Part shown: positions 7,856-14,965 of the stretch, in pieces
Layout: each line of letters starts with the position of its first letter
Position numbering within the stretch: the first letter of the stretch is position 1
Assembly (NCBI GenBank): GCA_022572885.1
Contig: JACZVC010000019.1
Coordinates: 1-64,000, forward strand
Direction of reading: 5' to 3'
From: Pseudomonadota bacterium
GTDB lineage: Bacteria; Pseudomonadota; Gammaproteobacteria; Steroidobacterales; MnTg04
Length of the DNA: 64,000 bases
Made by a program: the position numbers and the translations under genes
Notes under the pieces: model-generated
The model's database searches: none
What the model saw: the letters and a program-made list of their open reading frames with translations, nothing else
What the model was told of the DNA's origin: nothing

Positions 7856-8911
7856 ATGCTGACAGACATCTTTGCGTACCGTTATGCCGAAGTTCCCATG
7901 TGGGAAGCGTTCGAAGAACGTGACCGCAAATTCATCGTGCAGGCATATCGCATTATTACTGAGCAGCTCTATCCGCCGTACACCGATGGCAAGACAAACG
8001 ATTGGGCTCAAGCCAAGTGGAAGTTGATAAATGACCGCCTAGGCACAGAACTAGGCCTGCATGAACTTTCCCAGCGGGTCAACGGGTACTACGCTGATTT
8101 CGCCGGTAGAAAGCGATGGACGTCATACACAAAGTCGTGGCACACGGTTTGCAAAGACTTTGTATGCGTTGACTTCCCCGCTGACGCGTCGCCCGACGAG
8201 TTCGTCAAGGAGCGATTGAGTTTCATCGAACTCGCATTCCGTCAACGCGGCGAAGATGTGCAAGCAGCGAACAACAATCTTCCGCGTCAGATCCTCGTTG
8301 CGAAAAGCCAATTTGGTCAAAATTCTAGTGGGATTACTCTGCCTGGCGACCCGGCCGCAGGTGTGAAGGCCCACAACAAAGCTTTTAACGACGAATTCCG
8401 TAGTTCGGTCAATGAGCTCAACGAGCGACTGCGCCAAGCCCGCTACGGCCTGAACTACCACAATGGCTTTATACAGATTTCGTCTGATGCCGCAGTTGAG
8501 GAGCAAATCGAAACACCATTCTGGAACCTTGTAGCAGATCCGAAGTGGCAAAATGTTGACACGGATATGAAGGAGGCGCTTGATCTGCGAGACTCAGGCG
8601 GTCGTGATCCGGCGTGGTACGCCGCCAAAGCACTGGAAAGCACGATCAAGATAATATCGAAGGAAAAAGGCTGGACGCACGGAAAGGAGGGCGGGCCTCA
8701 CAACTTCATCGAGAATTTAGCTAAGGAGAAGAACGGTCGATTTATCGATGCGTGGGAAGCCACGTCGCTTAAAAACTTCTTCACCGATGTTCGACGTCCA
8801 TTCGGGCACGGAGCTGGGTCCGATGAGATGCCAGAGCTGACCGGCCAGCAAACCAACTGGGCAATCGAGTTTTGCATGTCGTGGGTCAAGAGCCTTATCG
8901 AGCGGATGTAG
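7856..8911 (+). CDS. AbiJ-like protein with C-terminal HEPN domain (abortive infection)
   Basis: This 351-residue protein begins DIFAYRYAEVPMWEAFEERDRKFIVQAY, resembling the N-terminal domains of the AbiJ/STM4504 families. Its C-terminal 110 residues (about 240-351) match the abortive-infection C-terminal/HEPN type, with WYAAKALESTIKII, FIENLAKEKN and RRPFGHG, the R-x4-H signature of HEPN ribonucleases. HEPN effectors of this kind cut RNA to stop growth during infection. The gene diverges from the two winged-helix genes. Its last 17 bases overlap the end of the convergent integrase. Domain assignment is by pattern; a defence role is inferred from family and mobile context. Confidence 0.72.
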   Translation: MLTDIFAYRYAEVPMWEAFEERDRKFIVQAYRIITEQLYPPYTDGKTNDWAQAKWKLINDRLGTELGLHELSQRVNGYYADFAGRKRWTSYTKSWHTVCKDFVCVDFPADASPDEFVKERLSFIELAFRQRGEDVQAANNNLPRQILVAKSQFGQNSSGITLPGDPAAGVKAHNKAFNDEFRSSVNELNERLRQARYGLNYHNGFIQISSDAAVEEQIETPFWNLVADPKWQNVDTDMKEALDLRDSGGRDPAWYAAKALESTIKIISKEKGWTHGKEGGPHNFIENLAKEKNGRFIDAWEATSLKNFFTDVRRPFGHGAGSDEMPELTGQQTNWAIEFCMSWVKSLIERM

Positions 8912-9236
8912 TCAGCGCCTCGCTAATCCGCTCCTGCTCAGCAATCAACGTGTCCAAGAGAATCGACCGTTGCCCAGCGTAACCGTGTGTGACGTCTGCG
9001 AGCCTATGGTTTACCAGCATCTTTAAGAACAGGTCATCAACATGAATGCTCTTTGCTACCGCTTGATAGATGTTGCGGAACTTGCCAATTGGCACAGGCA
9101 TTGATGGCACTCGGTAATCGCGCGATTGCTTAATGCCGGGGAATACCCACTCATCGTCATAGCGGGCTTCTTCGAGGTACTGAATAGCCGGTTGCGACAG
9201 GATATATTCAAATGGTCGCTTGCTCTTAGTGTGCTC
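8895..9236 (-). repeat. Inverted repeat partner of the integrase fragment at 6159-6497
   Basis: The 3' third of the intact integrase is repeated in opposite orientation at 6159-6497. Identity is near complete over the final 50 bases and lower before that. The two tails face each other and enclose 2.4 kb with three genes. Both outer cassette genes end by overlapping an integrase tail, by 21 and 17 bases. Two related integrase genes, one now broken, probably bracketed the cargo; homologous recombination could invert or swap it. Confidence 0.7.
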
Positions 9237-10028
9237 GATGCGGGCAGTCTGTCGAGCCAAATCGATGTTCTCCCATCGCAAACGCGATACCTCACCAGGT
9301 CGGCCGCCAGTCAGCAGCACAACGGCTGCCAGTGACTTTGTTATCGGGTTTGCAATCGCAGCGTGAGCTTCCCAGAGTTCAGGTAACACGTTGCCAACCT
9401 GGTAGCGTTCTTCCTTGTTAAAGCCGACCAGCGCCGTCGGAGGCGTCTCCGGCAGTCCATCGAAACCCTTTCGGGCATGACGGTAAACAGCTCGCAAAGT
9501 CTGCATGGCCCTGTTCGCCATGAACGGTCCGCGTTCTTCGGATTCTTTGATATGCCGCTTTTCCATTTCGTAGCGACCTATTTCCGATGCCAGTTTCTTC
9601 AGCGACACGTCGAGCAAATCGGGCAGCACGAGCTCCATCGCCTTTCGGTATGAGCGCAACGTTTCTGTCGCCAAGTTCGGGCCACGGCGTTTCAGAAAGA
9701 ACTCCCATGCGTCTCTGAGCGTAATCTCGCGCGGCTTGTCAACAACGGCGGTGAGGCCACTTTTTATCTTAGCGATTTCGAGCCGGGCCTCGTTGCGGGC
9801 GTCTTCCGCCTCGAACAACTGCACGTCGCCGATCTTCTTCCGCCTCGTCTTCTTCCTGCCCAATGAATCTTTGTAATCGGCATTGCAGTAATACGTCGCT
9901 GACATCGATCCTATGTACATATAGAAACCACGCAGTTGAGTATCACGCAATATTCTGTGTTTACCTGGCGGTTCGAACGGCTCCGATCTTGCCTGGTCGG
10001 TCTTGATGTATTTCCTCTTGGCGCCCAT
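8895..10028 (-). CDS. Tyrosine-type site-specific integrase
   Basis: A 377-residue recombinase that inserts and excises the element. The catalytic core shows Arg243 in LTGGRPGEVSRL, Lys268 in HTKSKRP, Arg318 in GKFRNI, His341 in LVNHRLADVT and the Tyr nucleophile at 350 in THGY. The usual box-II His of HxxR is Gly315, and the truncated relative also has Gly, so this is a family trait. The N-terminal arm-binding region (1-100) is Arg/Lys-rich. GAGG precedes the ATG. The 5' end faces the tRNA-end-like sequence at 10166-10188, the usual position of an integrase next to its attachment site. Confidence 0.88.
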   Translation of the reverse strand: MGAKRKYIKTDQARSEPFEPPGKHRILRDTQLRGFYMYIGSMSATYYCNADYKDSLGRKKTRRKKIGDVQLFEAEDARNEARLEIAKIKSGLTAVVDKPREITLRDAWEFFLKRRGPNLATETLRSYRKAMELVLPDLLDVSLKKLASEIGRYEMEKRHIKESEERGPFMANRAMQTLRAVYRHARKGFDGLPETPPTALVGFNKEERYQVGNVLPELWEAHAAIANPITKSLAAVVLLTGGRPGEVSRLRWENIDLARQTARIEHTKSKRPFEYILSQPAIQYLEEARYDDEWVFPGIKQSRDYRVPSMPVPIGKFRNIYQAVAKSIHVDDLFLKMLVNHRLADVTHGYAGQRSILLDTLIAEQERISEALTTSAR

Positions 10029-10165
10029 TTGTCGGTCCTCTTCAGTGTTTTATCACCAGCATTAGTGACTGTAGATAGCCTGAAGATAACTAGAATCTGA
10101 GGAAAAACAAATGGTTATGGCTGAATTAGTCAAAGAGAGGATATTACGAGTTATCGATTCAGTCC

Positions 10166-10188
10166 TTCAATTCCACCCATCACCACCA
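10166..10188 (+). other. tRNA 3'-end-like sequence, candidate attachment site of the element
   Basis: The 23 bases from TTCAATTCC to CACCACCA look like the T-loop, T-stem 3' strand (CCACC), acceptor 3' strand (CATCACC), discriminator A and CCA end of a tRNA or tmRNA. The five bases before the loop do not pair with CCACC, so no intact tRNA is present. That is expected if an integrase used this 3' end as its core and displaced it from its 5' part. A terminator follows within ten bases. The intact partner copy was not found to the left in this window. Confidence 0.4.
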
Positions 10189-10190
10189 TT

Positions 10191-10395
10191 TATCAGAAAG
10201 CCTTCTTAATCAATTGGTTGGGAAGGCTTTTTTGATTTCGCAGGTGAATGTGGTTGAGGCCGATACCACGACTTCGTTTTCTCTTCAGCACTGAAACTTC
10301 GGCGATATCCTTGTCTCATCCGCATACGCTCCACCTTTTCCGTTTAAGATAAAGCATTGCGTCGATCGGTTGAGACCGCCACCCAAAGCGGAAAT
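10191..10395 (+). repeat. Direct repeat copy A (partner at 10982-11190)
   Basis: About 205 bases match 10982-11190 with many point differences. Shared landmarks are TATCAGAAAGC, TTCTTAATC, TCTCATC, CGTTTAA and GAGACCGCC. Copy A begins right after the CCA-ended sequence and includes the terminator. Confidence 0.75.
10198..10233 (+). terminator. Rho-independent terminator after the tRNA-like end
   Basis: AAGCCTTC (10198-10205) pairs with GAAGGCTT (10222-10229) and is followed by a T run to 10233. Its place just after the CCA end fits the native terminator of a stable-RNA gene. The same stem is present but broken by mutations in repeat copy B near 10989-11025. Confidence 0.65.
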
Positions 10396-10443
10396 TTGGC
10401 GTCCCGGATGATGTGAATAGATTGCAGGTGCTGGGAGTATATC

Positions 10444-11061
10444 TTGAAAACCATCAACGATTTACACCGAAACCAGACCGGAAAATCAAGCGACAAGTGG
10501 GCATCCTATCTCCCGGTTTATGACAGAATATTCTTGCCATACATGGATGACTCTCTGAAATTGCTCGAGATAGGCGTACAGAATGGTGGTTCGCTCGAGG
10601 TGTGGGCAAAGTATTTCTCCAATGCGGAAAAAATTGTCGGGTGCGATATCGACCCACGGTGCGGGAGTCTCGTCTATGACGACAATCGTATAAGTGTCGT
10701 TGTGGGTGATGTGAATGCGGAAAGCACGTTCAATGAAATCAGGGCTCGCAGCAGCACCTTTGAAATCATCATTGACGACGGGTCGCACCGGTCAGATGAC
10801 ATTTTCAAGGCCTTTGTAAACTACTTTCAGATTCTGCGGCCCGGCGGAATTTATGTCGTTGAGGACACGCATGCCATGTACTGGGATGATTACCAGGGCG
10901 GCATACTGAAACAAACCACCGCGCACAGCTTCTTCAAGTTGTTTGTCGATGTCATAAATTATCAACATTGGAAAGACGATCTATCAGAAAGCATTCTTAA
11001 TCGATTGGTTAGGCAGGCATTTTTCGATCTTGCAAATACATGTCGTTGGGACCGAACCTAG
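10444..11061 (+). CDS. Class I SAM-dependent methyltransferase, 3' end replaced by repeat
   Basis: A 205-residue methyltransferase: DKWASYLPVYDRIF, then motif I LLEIGVQNGGSLEVW, the acidic strand-2 end VGCDIDP, IIDDGSH and the LRPGGIYVVED motif. It matches small sugar- or antibiotic-modifying methyltransferases of the DKW...EIGVxxGGS type; substrate unknown. The start is TTG at 10444 with GGGAG six bases upstream; an in-frame stop closes the frame just before. The last 26 residues (from LSESILN) are encoded by direct-repeat copy B, so the native C-terminus was probably lost. It may still fold, because the core is complete. Confidence 0.7.
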   Translation: MKTINDLHRNQTGKSSDKWASYLPVYDRIFLPYMDDSLKLLEIGVQNGGSLEVWAKYFSNAEKIVGCDIDPRCGSLVYDDNRISVVVGDVNAESTFNEIRARSSTFEIIIDDGSHRSDDIFKAFVNYFQILRPGGIYVVEDTHAMYWDDYQGGILKQTTAHSFFKLFVDVINYQHWKDDLSESILNRLVRQAFFDLANTCRWDRT

Positions 11062-11190
11062 CTGCTGTGCAGACGCGATTCGCACTGAATCCTCAACGAT
11101 ATAGTTGTCTCATCTGCAGACACTCCATCTTTTTCGTTTAAAATGAAGTGTTGCATTGATCACTGGAGACCGCCGTCAGGAGCGGACATT
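10982..11190 (+). repeat. Direct repeat copy B (partner at 10191-10395)
   Basis: This second, diverged copy of the 207-bp repeat overlaps the end of the methyltransferase gene and leads toward the aldo/keto reductase. Divergence is spread along the whole length, so the duplication is old. With copy A it brackets the methyltransferase, as expected for an inserted segment or a tandem duplication. Confidence 0.75.
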
Positions 11191-11332
11191 ATACGGATTG
11201 TCGGTGCAGACGATGGCGAATACCCGTTAGCGCTCGTGGGCCTGTCGGGCCGTGTCTGGACTGAACGTAACTTGACAGTATCAGCCAAGTGCCTGCAGGG
11301 TAGCAGTACAACGGTTGATAGAGCCTGTCCGC

Positions 11333-12349
11333 ATGTTAAAGGAATCGTTTTACCGGCCTTTAGGCCGCACTGGCCTCAAAGTTTCGCCGATCTGCCTGGG
11401 CACAGACAACTTCGCTAATCCGACTTCGGAAGATGAGGCTGTCAACATTATTAACTGTGCCATTGACAACGGTATCAATCTGATCGACACTGCCGACAGT
11501 TACGCTGCCGGCGAGAGCGAAAAAATAATTGGGCGGGCCCTCAAAGCCAATGGGCGACGTGACGATGTTATTTTGGCAACCAAGGTATATTACCGGGTTG
11601 GCAAAAAAGGCATCAACGACCGTGCCAACTCTCGCAGACACATCATCAAAGCTTGCGAAGATTCTCTTCGACGCCTGCAAACAGACTACATCGACATTTA
11701 TCAAACCCATCGTGTCTGCATGGAAACAGAGTTAGAAGAAACTCTGGGCGCACTCACTGATCTTCAACGGCAAGGCAAAATCAGATACTGCGGCTCGACT
11801 ACTTCCCCCTCCTGGAAGATTGTGCAATCGGCGTTACTGGCTGAATTCAAAAACCTCACTCTCATGGTTTCCGAGCAACTGCCCTACAACCTCCTCGACA
11901 GGAGAGTGGAAAATGAAATACTCCCCGCTTGTGAGTGGGCCGGACTGGCCGTTCTTGTTTGGTCGCCTTTGGCCATGGGCATTCTCGCCGGATGTTACAA
12001 TAATGACGACCCCGAAAGTTTTAACACAGCCCGATTTCAACGTGGTGGTATCTACGCTGAACGTATCACTCCTAAGGCGGTAGATGCTGGAAAACGATTT
12101 GCGCAACTCGCGCAGCAATTTGATATTCCCGCCGCCCAACTCGCTTTGTTGTGGGTCAAAGACCAACCCCATGTAACAGCCCCTCTCGCCGGCCCAAGAA
12201 CTCTGGACCAACTTAATGACCTTCTTCCGGTAATGGAAATGAGTTTGAGCGATGAAATTCGCCAAGCCTGCGACGAACTCGTCCCCCCAGGAAGCGCTGT
12301 GGCCGACTTTCTTAACTCAGCCCCCTGGTCAAAACAAAAACTGATCTAA
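11333..12349 (+). CDS. Aldo/keto reductase
   Basis: A 338-residue NADPH-dependent oxidoreductase of the AKR superfamily, close to the YajO/Tas-type subgroup by pattern. The catalytic tetrad can be placed at Asp and Tyr of IDTADSYAAGESE, Lys of ILATKVYY and His of YQTHRV. The start RPLGRTGLKVSPICLG and the cofactor region LLWVKDQPHVTAPLAGPRT are typical. ATG 11333 fits the family N-terminus better than the upstream TTG at 11315. It stands alone, downstream of repeat copy B, and converges on the FAD oxidase gene. Confidence 0.85.
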   Translation: MLKESFYRPLGRTGLKVSPICLGTDNFANPTSEDEAVNIINCAIDNGINLIDTADSYAAGESEKIIGRALKANGRRDDVILATKVYYRVGKKGINDRANSRRHIIKACEDSLRRLQTDYIDIYQTHRVCMETELEETLGALTDLQRQGKIRYCGSTTSPSWKIVQSALLAEFKNLTLMVSEQLPYNLLDRRVENEILPACEWAGLAVLVWSPLAMGILAGCYNNDDPESFNTARFQRGGIYAERITPKAVDAGKRFAQLAQQFDIPAAQLALLWVKDQPHVTAPLAGPRTLDQLNDLLPVMEMSLSDEIRQACDELVPPGSAVADFLNSAPWSKQKLI

Positions 12350-12362
12350 AAGATCGTCTTAT

Positions 12363-13754
12363 CTATAGAATTCCTTTGGATGGGGAATTTATAATCTCAG
12401 CCATCAGATTCTCGTCGTCGTATCTTGCCAGACTCAGTTGTTTCGCGTAGTCGGGCAAATCGCCATCCGCTATCCAGGCCGCACAAATTGCGCCGGCGGC
12501 ACAGGCCGCCATGCAACCGTAGCCAGATAGAGCACCGGTAACAAACGCCCCGTCGACGCCGAGCGGACCAACCAGCGGCCAGTTTTCATCTGTCATCGGG
12601 TAATAGCCCCCATAATGCGACCAGCGGCTTGGAAATGACTCAATATATCGCTTCAGCGAGGGATTGAGTCGCGCTGTAGCCCGCAGAATCAGTTCGGGAA
12701 ACTGCGGGTTAAAATGCGGATCGTCTGCCAATTCCTGCTGTGGTTCGCTCGATTCTCTATTAAATGCCCAACCAAGCTTCACCCAGGTTCCCTTTTCACC
12801 GCCTTCAGGCCGGCAGTGTGCGCCGCCGAGGATCGGTTTGGTCACCCAATCGAAGTTCGGATCATCGGCAAGCAAGTCTCGTTCTTCAGCGGTCCAGTCC
12901 AGTTCCTGATCGTCCAGATCGAGCGAAAACGGTAGCTGTCTGGATATTGCGCCGTACTGATCGTCAAATGCCAATTTCTGCTGAAACACATTCCTGAGCG
13001 GCAGATCGACCCCAATCATTGCTGCGATTTCTTTCGCGAAGGGCCCGGCGGCGTTAACGATCACATCGGCCTTAATTCGTTCGATGCCATCGGGTCCTTC
13101 GACTTCAAGCGCAAATCTCTGCCGCTGCTCAATACTTCTTAAATGAGCGGACAGTCGTTTGCCACCAGACTGCTTGATGCGTTGTAACATATACTGGCCC
13201 ATGTGTTGGCCATCGATGTCGCCCGCCCGGCGAATATGTAACACATTGGTTACTTCAGGGCTGAAAGAAGGAAACGTCCGTCGAATCAGCTCCTGATTGG
13301 ACAAGACATCAACACCGTTGGGCGCATTCGTCCAATCTGAGGAAACAGGCGGCTCGTACGATTTTGATGATGGCCTGTTTTGAATGCGAATCAGGTCAGA
13401 CTCTGCATCTCCGTAGCCGACATGCAATTCGGCTATTAAATCGTCGATATCTGTTCGCCGCGTCGTCAGCACGTACCCACGCCGCGTCATTTGCATGACA
13501 TCTGCTGATTCCAGTGCAATGCGTTCCATTAGATCAGTGCTGTAGTTGATAAAGTCGACCATGATCGGATGCGGCCACCAATTGCGATAATTGTCACCCG
13601 ATTGTGCGCTGGTAAAGCCCATCGGTTGCCTGCTGTCGATTAGAAGCACGGATGTCTTTTCGTATTCAGTGCACAAATAGAAAGCAGTAGCAATGCCGGC
13701 AAACCCCGCACCAATCACTGCAATTTCCACGTCGCGGCCAGTTGTCATTGGCAT
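12363..13754 (-). CDS. FAD-dependent amine/amino-acid oxidase (DAO family)
   Basis: A 463-residue flavoprotein with the dinucleotide-binding motif VIGAGFAGIATAFYL at the N-terminus and a C-terminal FAD-contact segment (YYPMTDENWPLVGPLGVDGAFVTGALSGYG). It resembles D-amino-acid, sarcosine and dimethylglycine oxidases/dehydrogenases, which oxidise a C-N bond. It is last in a reverse-strand group after symporter, enolase-like and ornithine cyclodeaminase-like genes, with a 212-base gap. It probably acts on the same imported amino compound, but the substrate cannot be read from sequence. Confidence 0.82.
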   Translation of the reverse strand: MPMTTGRDVEIAVIGAGFAGIATAFYLCTEYEKTSVLLIDSRQPMGFTSAQSGDNYRNWWPHPIMVDFINYSTDLMERIALESADVMQMTRRGYVLTTRRTDIDDLIAELHVGYGDAESDLIRIQNRPSSKSYEPPVSSDWTNAPNGVDVLSNQELIRRTFPSFSPEVTNVLHIRRAGDIDGQHMGQYMLQRIKQSGGKRLSAHLRSIEQRQRFALEVEGPDGIERIKADVIVNAAGPFAKEIAAMIGVDLPLRNVFQQKLAFDDQYGAISRQLPFSLDLDDQELDWTAEERDLLADDPNFDWVTKPILGGAHCRPEGGEKGTWVKLGWAFNRESSEPQQELADDPHFNPQFPELILRATARLNPSLKRYIESFPSRWSHYGGYYPMTDENWPLVGPLGVDGAFVTGALSGYGCMAACAAGAICAAWIADGDLPDYAKQLSLARYDDENLMAEIINSPSKGIL

Positions 13755-13966
13755 TCCCTATTCACTATCAAACAGTACCATAACGGAAATTTACCCTGCC
13801 TCTTACATTTGACCCTCTACCGGACTTCGTCTGAGTCAGTCCCGGCCAGGCTCGCTCGGGCCGATCTGGTAAGTGCAAATTATCCGATCCTGTACGGAAG
13901 AGCTATTGCTCAATCAGGATCGAACGGTATTTGGCTGATTTGAGCGAATCTCGTTCAGCAGCGGGG

Positions 13967-14965
13967 CTAGGGAGCGAGCCTGATGCCGATTCCTTTCTCG
14001 CTCGCCCGCCGCAGGATTTCCGCCGCGGTTGCCACGTCCTCCAGCGCGATTCCCAGATTAAATGCCAGAATCCGCTGCTGGTTGTTCCGCCTGCGCCCCT
14101 TGCCATGCGCGATCATTTCGGCATTGTCCGCATCGATCTGTGTGACTCCGAGAAACTTGCCTTCCCTCTCCCGAGCGTCCTGAATCTGCTCGTAGTCGTC
14201 AGTAAGAACGATGTCCATGGCGGCGATACACTCGTCGGTGACGTAGGAGTCGTAGTCGATGGTGATGATTAACGCGCCGGGCTTGATCCACTCGGAGACG
14301 ATGGTTGCATTGCGCTCGGTTTGGATTGGGCCGCCAGAAATCACAATATCGGCGCCTTTGACGGTGGACTTTGCACCGTTAGCTCCAATGACCTGGACCC
14401 CGTGGAACCGACCATCCATTTCTTCGATATAGGCTGCCTGACGCTCCGGGACAATATCGAAGACCTGGCAAAGCTTCAGGCTGGGCACTTCTGCGGCCAA
14501 TGCCTCCAGATGCGTTCGCCCTTGCACGCCACAGCCGAGCAGGGCCAATACCTCCGAACCCTTCTTAGCCTGATATCGGGCGACCAGTGCGGAGGCCGCT
14601 GCGGTTCGTTTACCGGTGATCCATCTGGCATCGATGATAGCTACCATCTGGCCGGTTTCGTTCTCGTTGAGGATAAATAACCCCTGGATGTAGGGCAGTC
14701 CGCGTGACGGATTCGCCGGGTCACCACTCTGCCACTTGCTGCCCGCATATCCCAGCGGTGGACAACAGCTCGCCATGGCGCTGTAGAAACGGTCTTCCTG
14801 CAAATGGAAGAAGATCTTCGGCGGCATTACGGTGTCACCGGCGGCCTTGTGGCGGAAAACGTCCTCGAGTACATCGACAATGCAGGACAAATTGAGATCC
14901 AGTGAATCCAGATGAGACTGGTTCAGATAAATGATCTCGCGCATGCTCTGGGGACCATCGATCAT
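13967..14965 (-). CDS. Ornithine cyclodeaminase / mu-crystallin family protein
   Basis: A 332-residue NAD(P)-dependent enzyme of the OCD/mu-crystallin family, with GKRTAAASALVARY, the cofactor loop LLGCGVQGRTHLEALA and ADIVISGGP. Members include ornithine cyclodeaminase, ketimine reductases, alanine dehydrogenase and iminosuccinate reductase BhcD. ATG 14965 overlaps the end of the upstream enolase-like gene (ATGA), showing tight coupling. A longer frame to 15181 lies inside the enolase-like gene and is rejected. Imine reduction of a product made by the enolase-like dehydratase is a plausible role, inferred from the pairing. Confidence 0.85.
   Translation of the reverse strand: MIDGPQSMREIIYLNQSHLDSLDLNLSCIVDVLEDVFRHKAAGDTVMPPKIFFHLQEDRFYSAMASCCPPLGYAGSKWQSGDPANPSRGLPYIQGLFILNENETGQMVAIIDARWITGKRTAAASALVARYQAKKGSEVLALLGCGVQGRTHLEALAAEVPSLKLCQVFDIVPERQAAYIEEMDGRFHGVQVIGANGAKSTVKGADIVISGGPIQTERNATIVSEWIKPGALIITIDYDSYVTDECIAAMDIVLTDDYEQIQDAREREGKFLGVTQIDADNAEMIAHGKGRRRNNQQRILAFNLGIALEDVATAAEILRRASEKGIGIRLAP

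Larger units (their letters stand above)
10029..10443. other. Integrase upstream region and element edge
   Basis: This stretch holds the integrase promoter region, the CCA-ended tRNA-like sequence, a terminator and repeat copy A (all listed separately). A 32-codon frame at 10111-10209 has an upstream GAGG but overlaps the tRNA-like end and terminator, so it is not called as a gene. Nothing else was recognised. Confidence 0.6.

Noticed and set aside
10110-10190. An intact tRNA gene ending at 10188
   Set aside because: The bases upstream cannot form the T-stem or acceptor stem; only the 3' end is present.
10111-10209. 32-codon frame with an upstream GAGG between integrase and methyltransferase
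   Set aside because: It overlaps the tRNA-like end and terminator and shows no recognisable protein.
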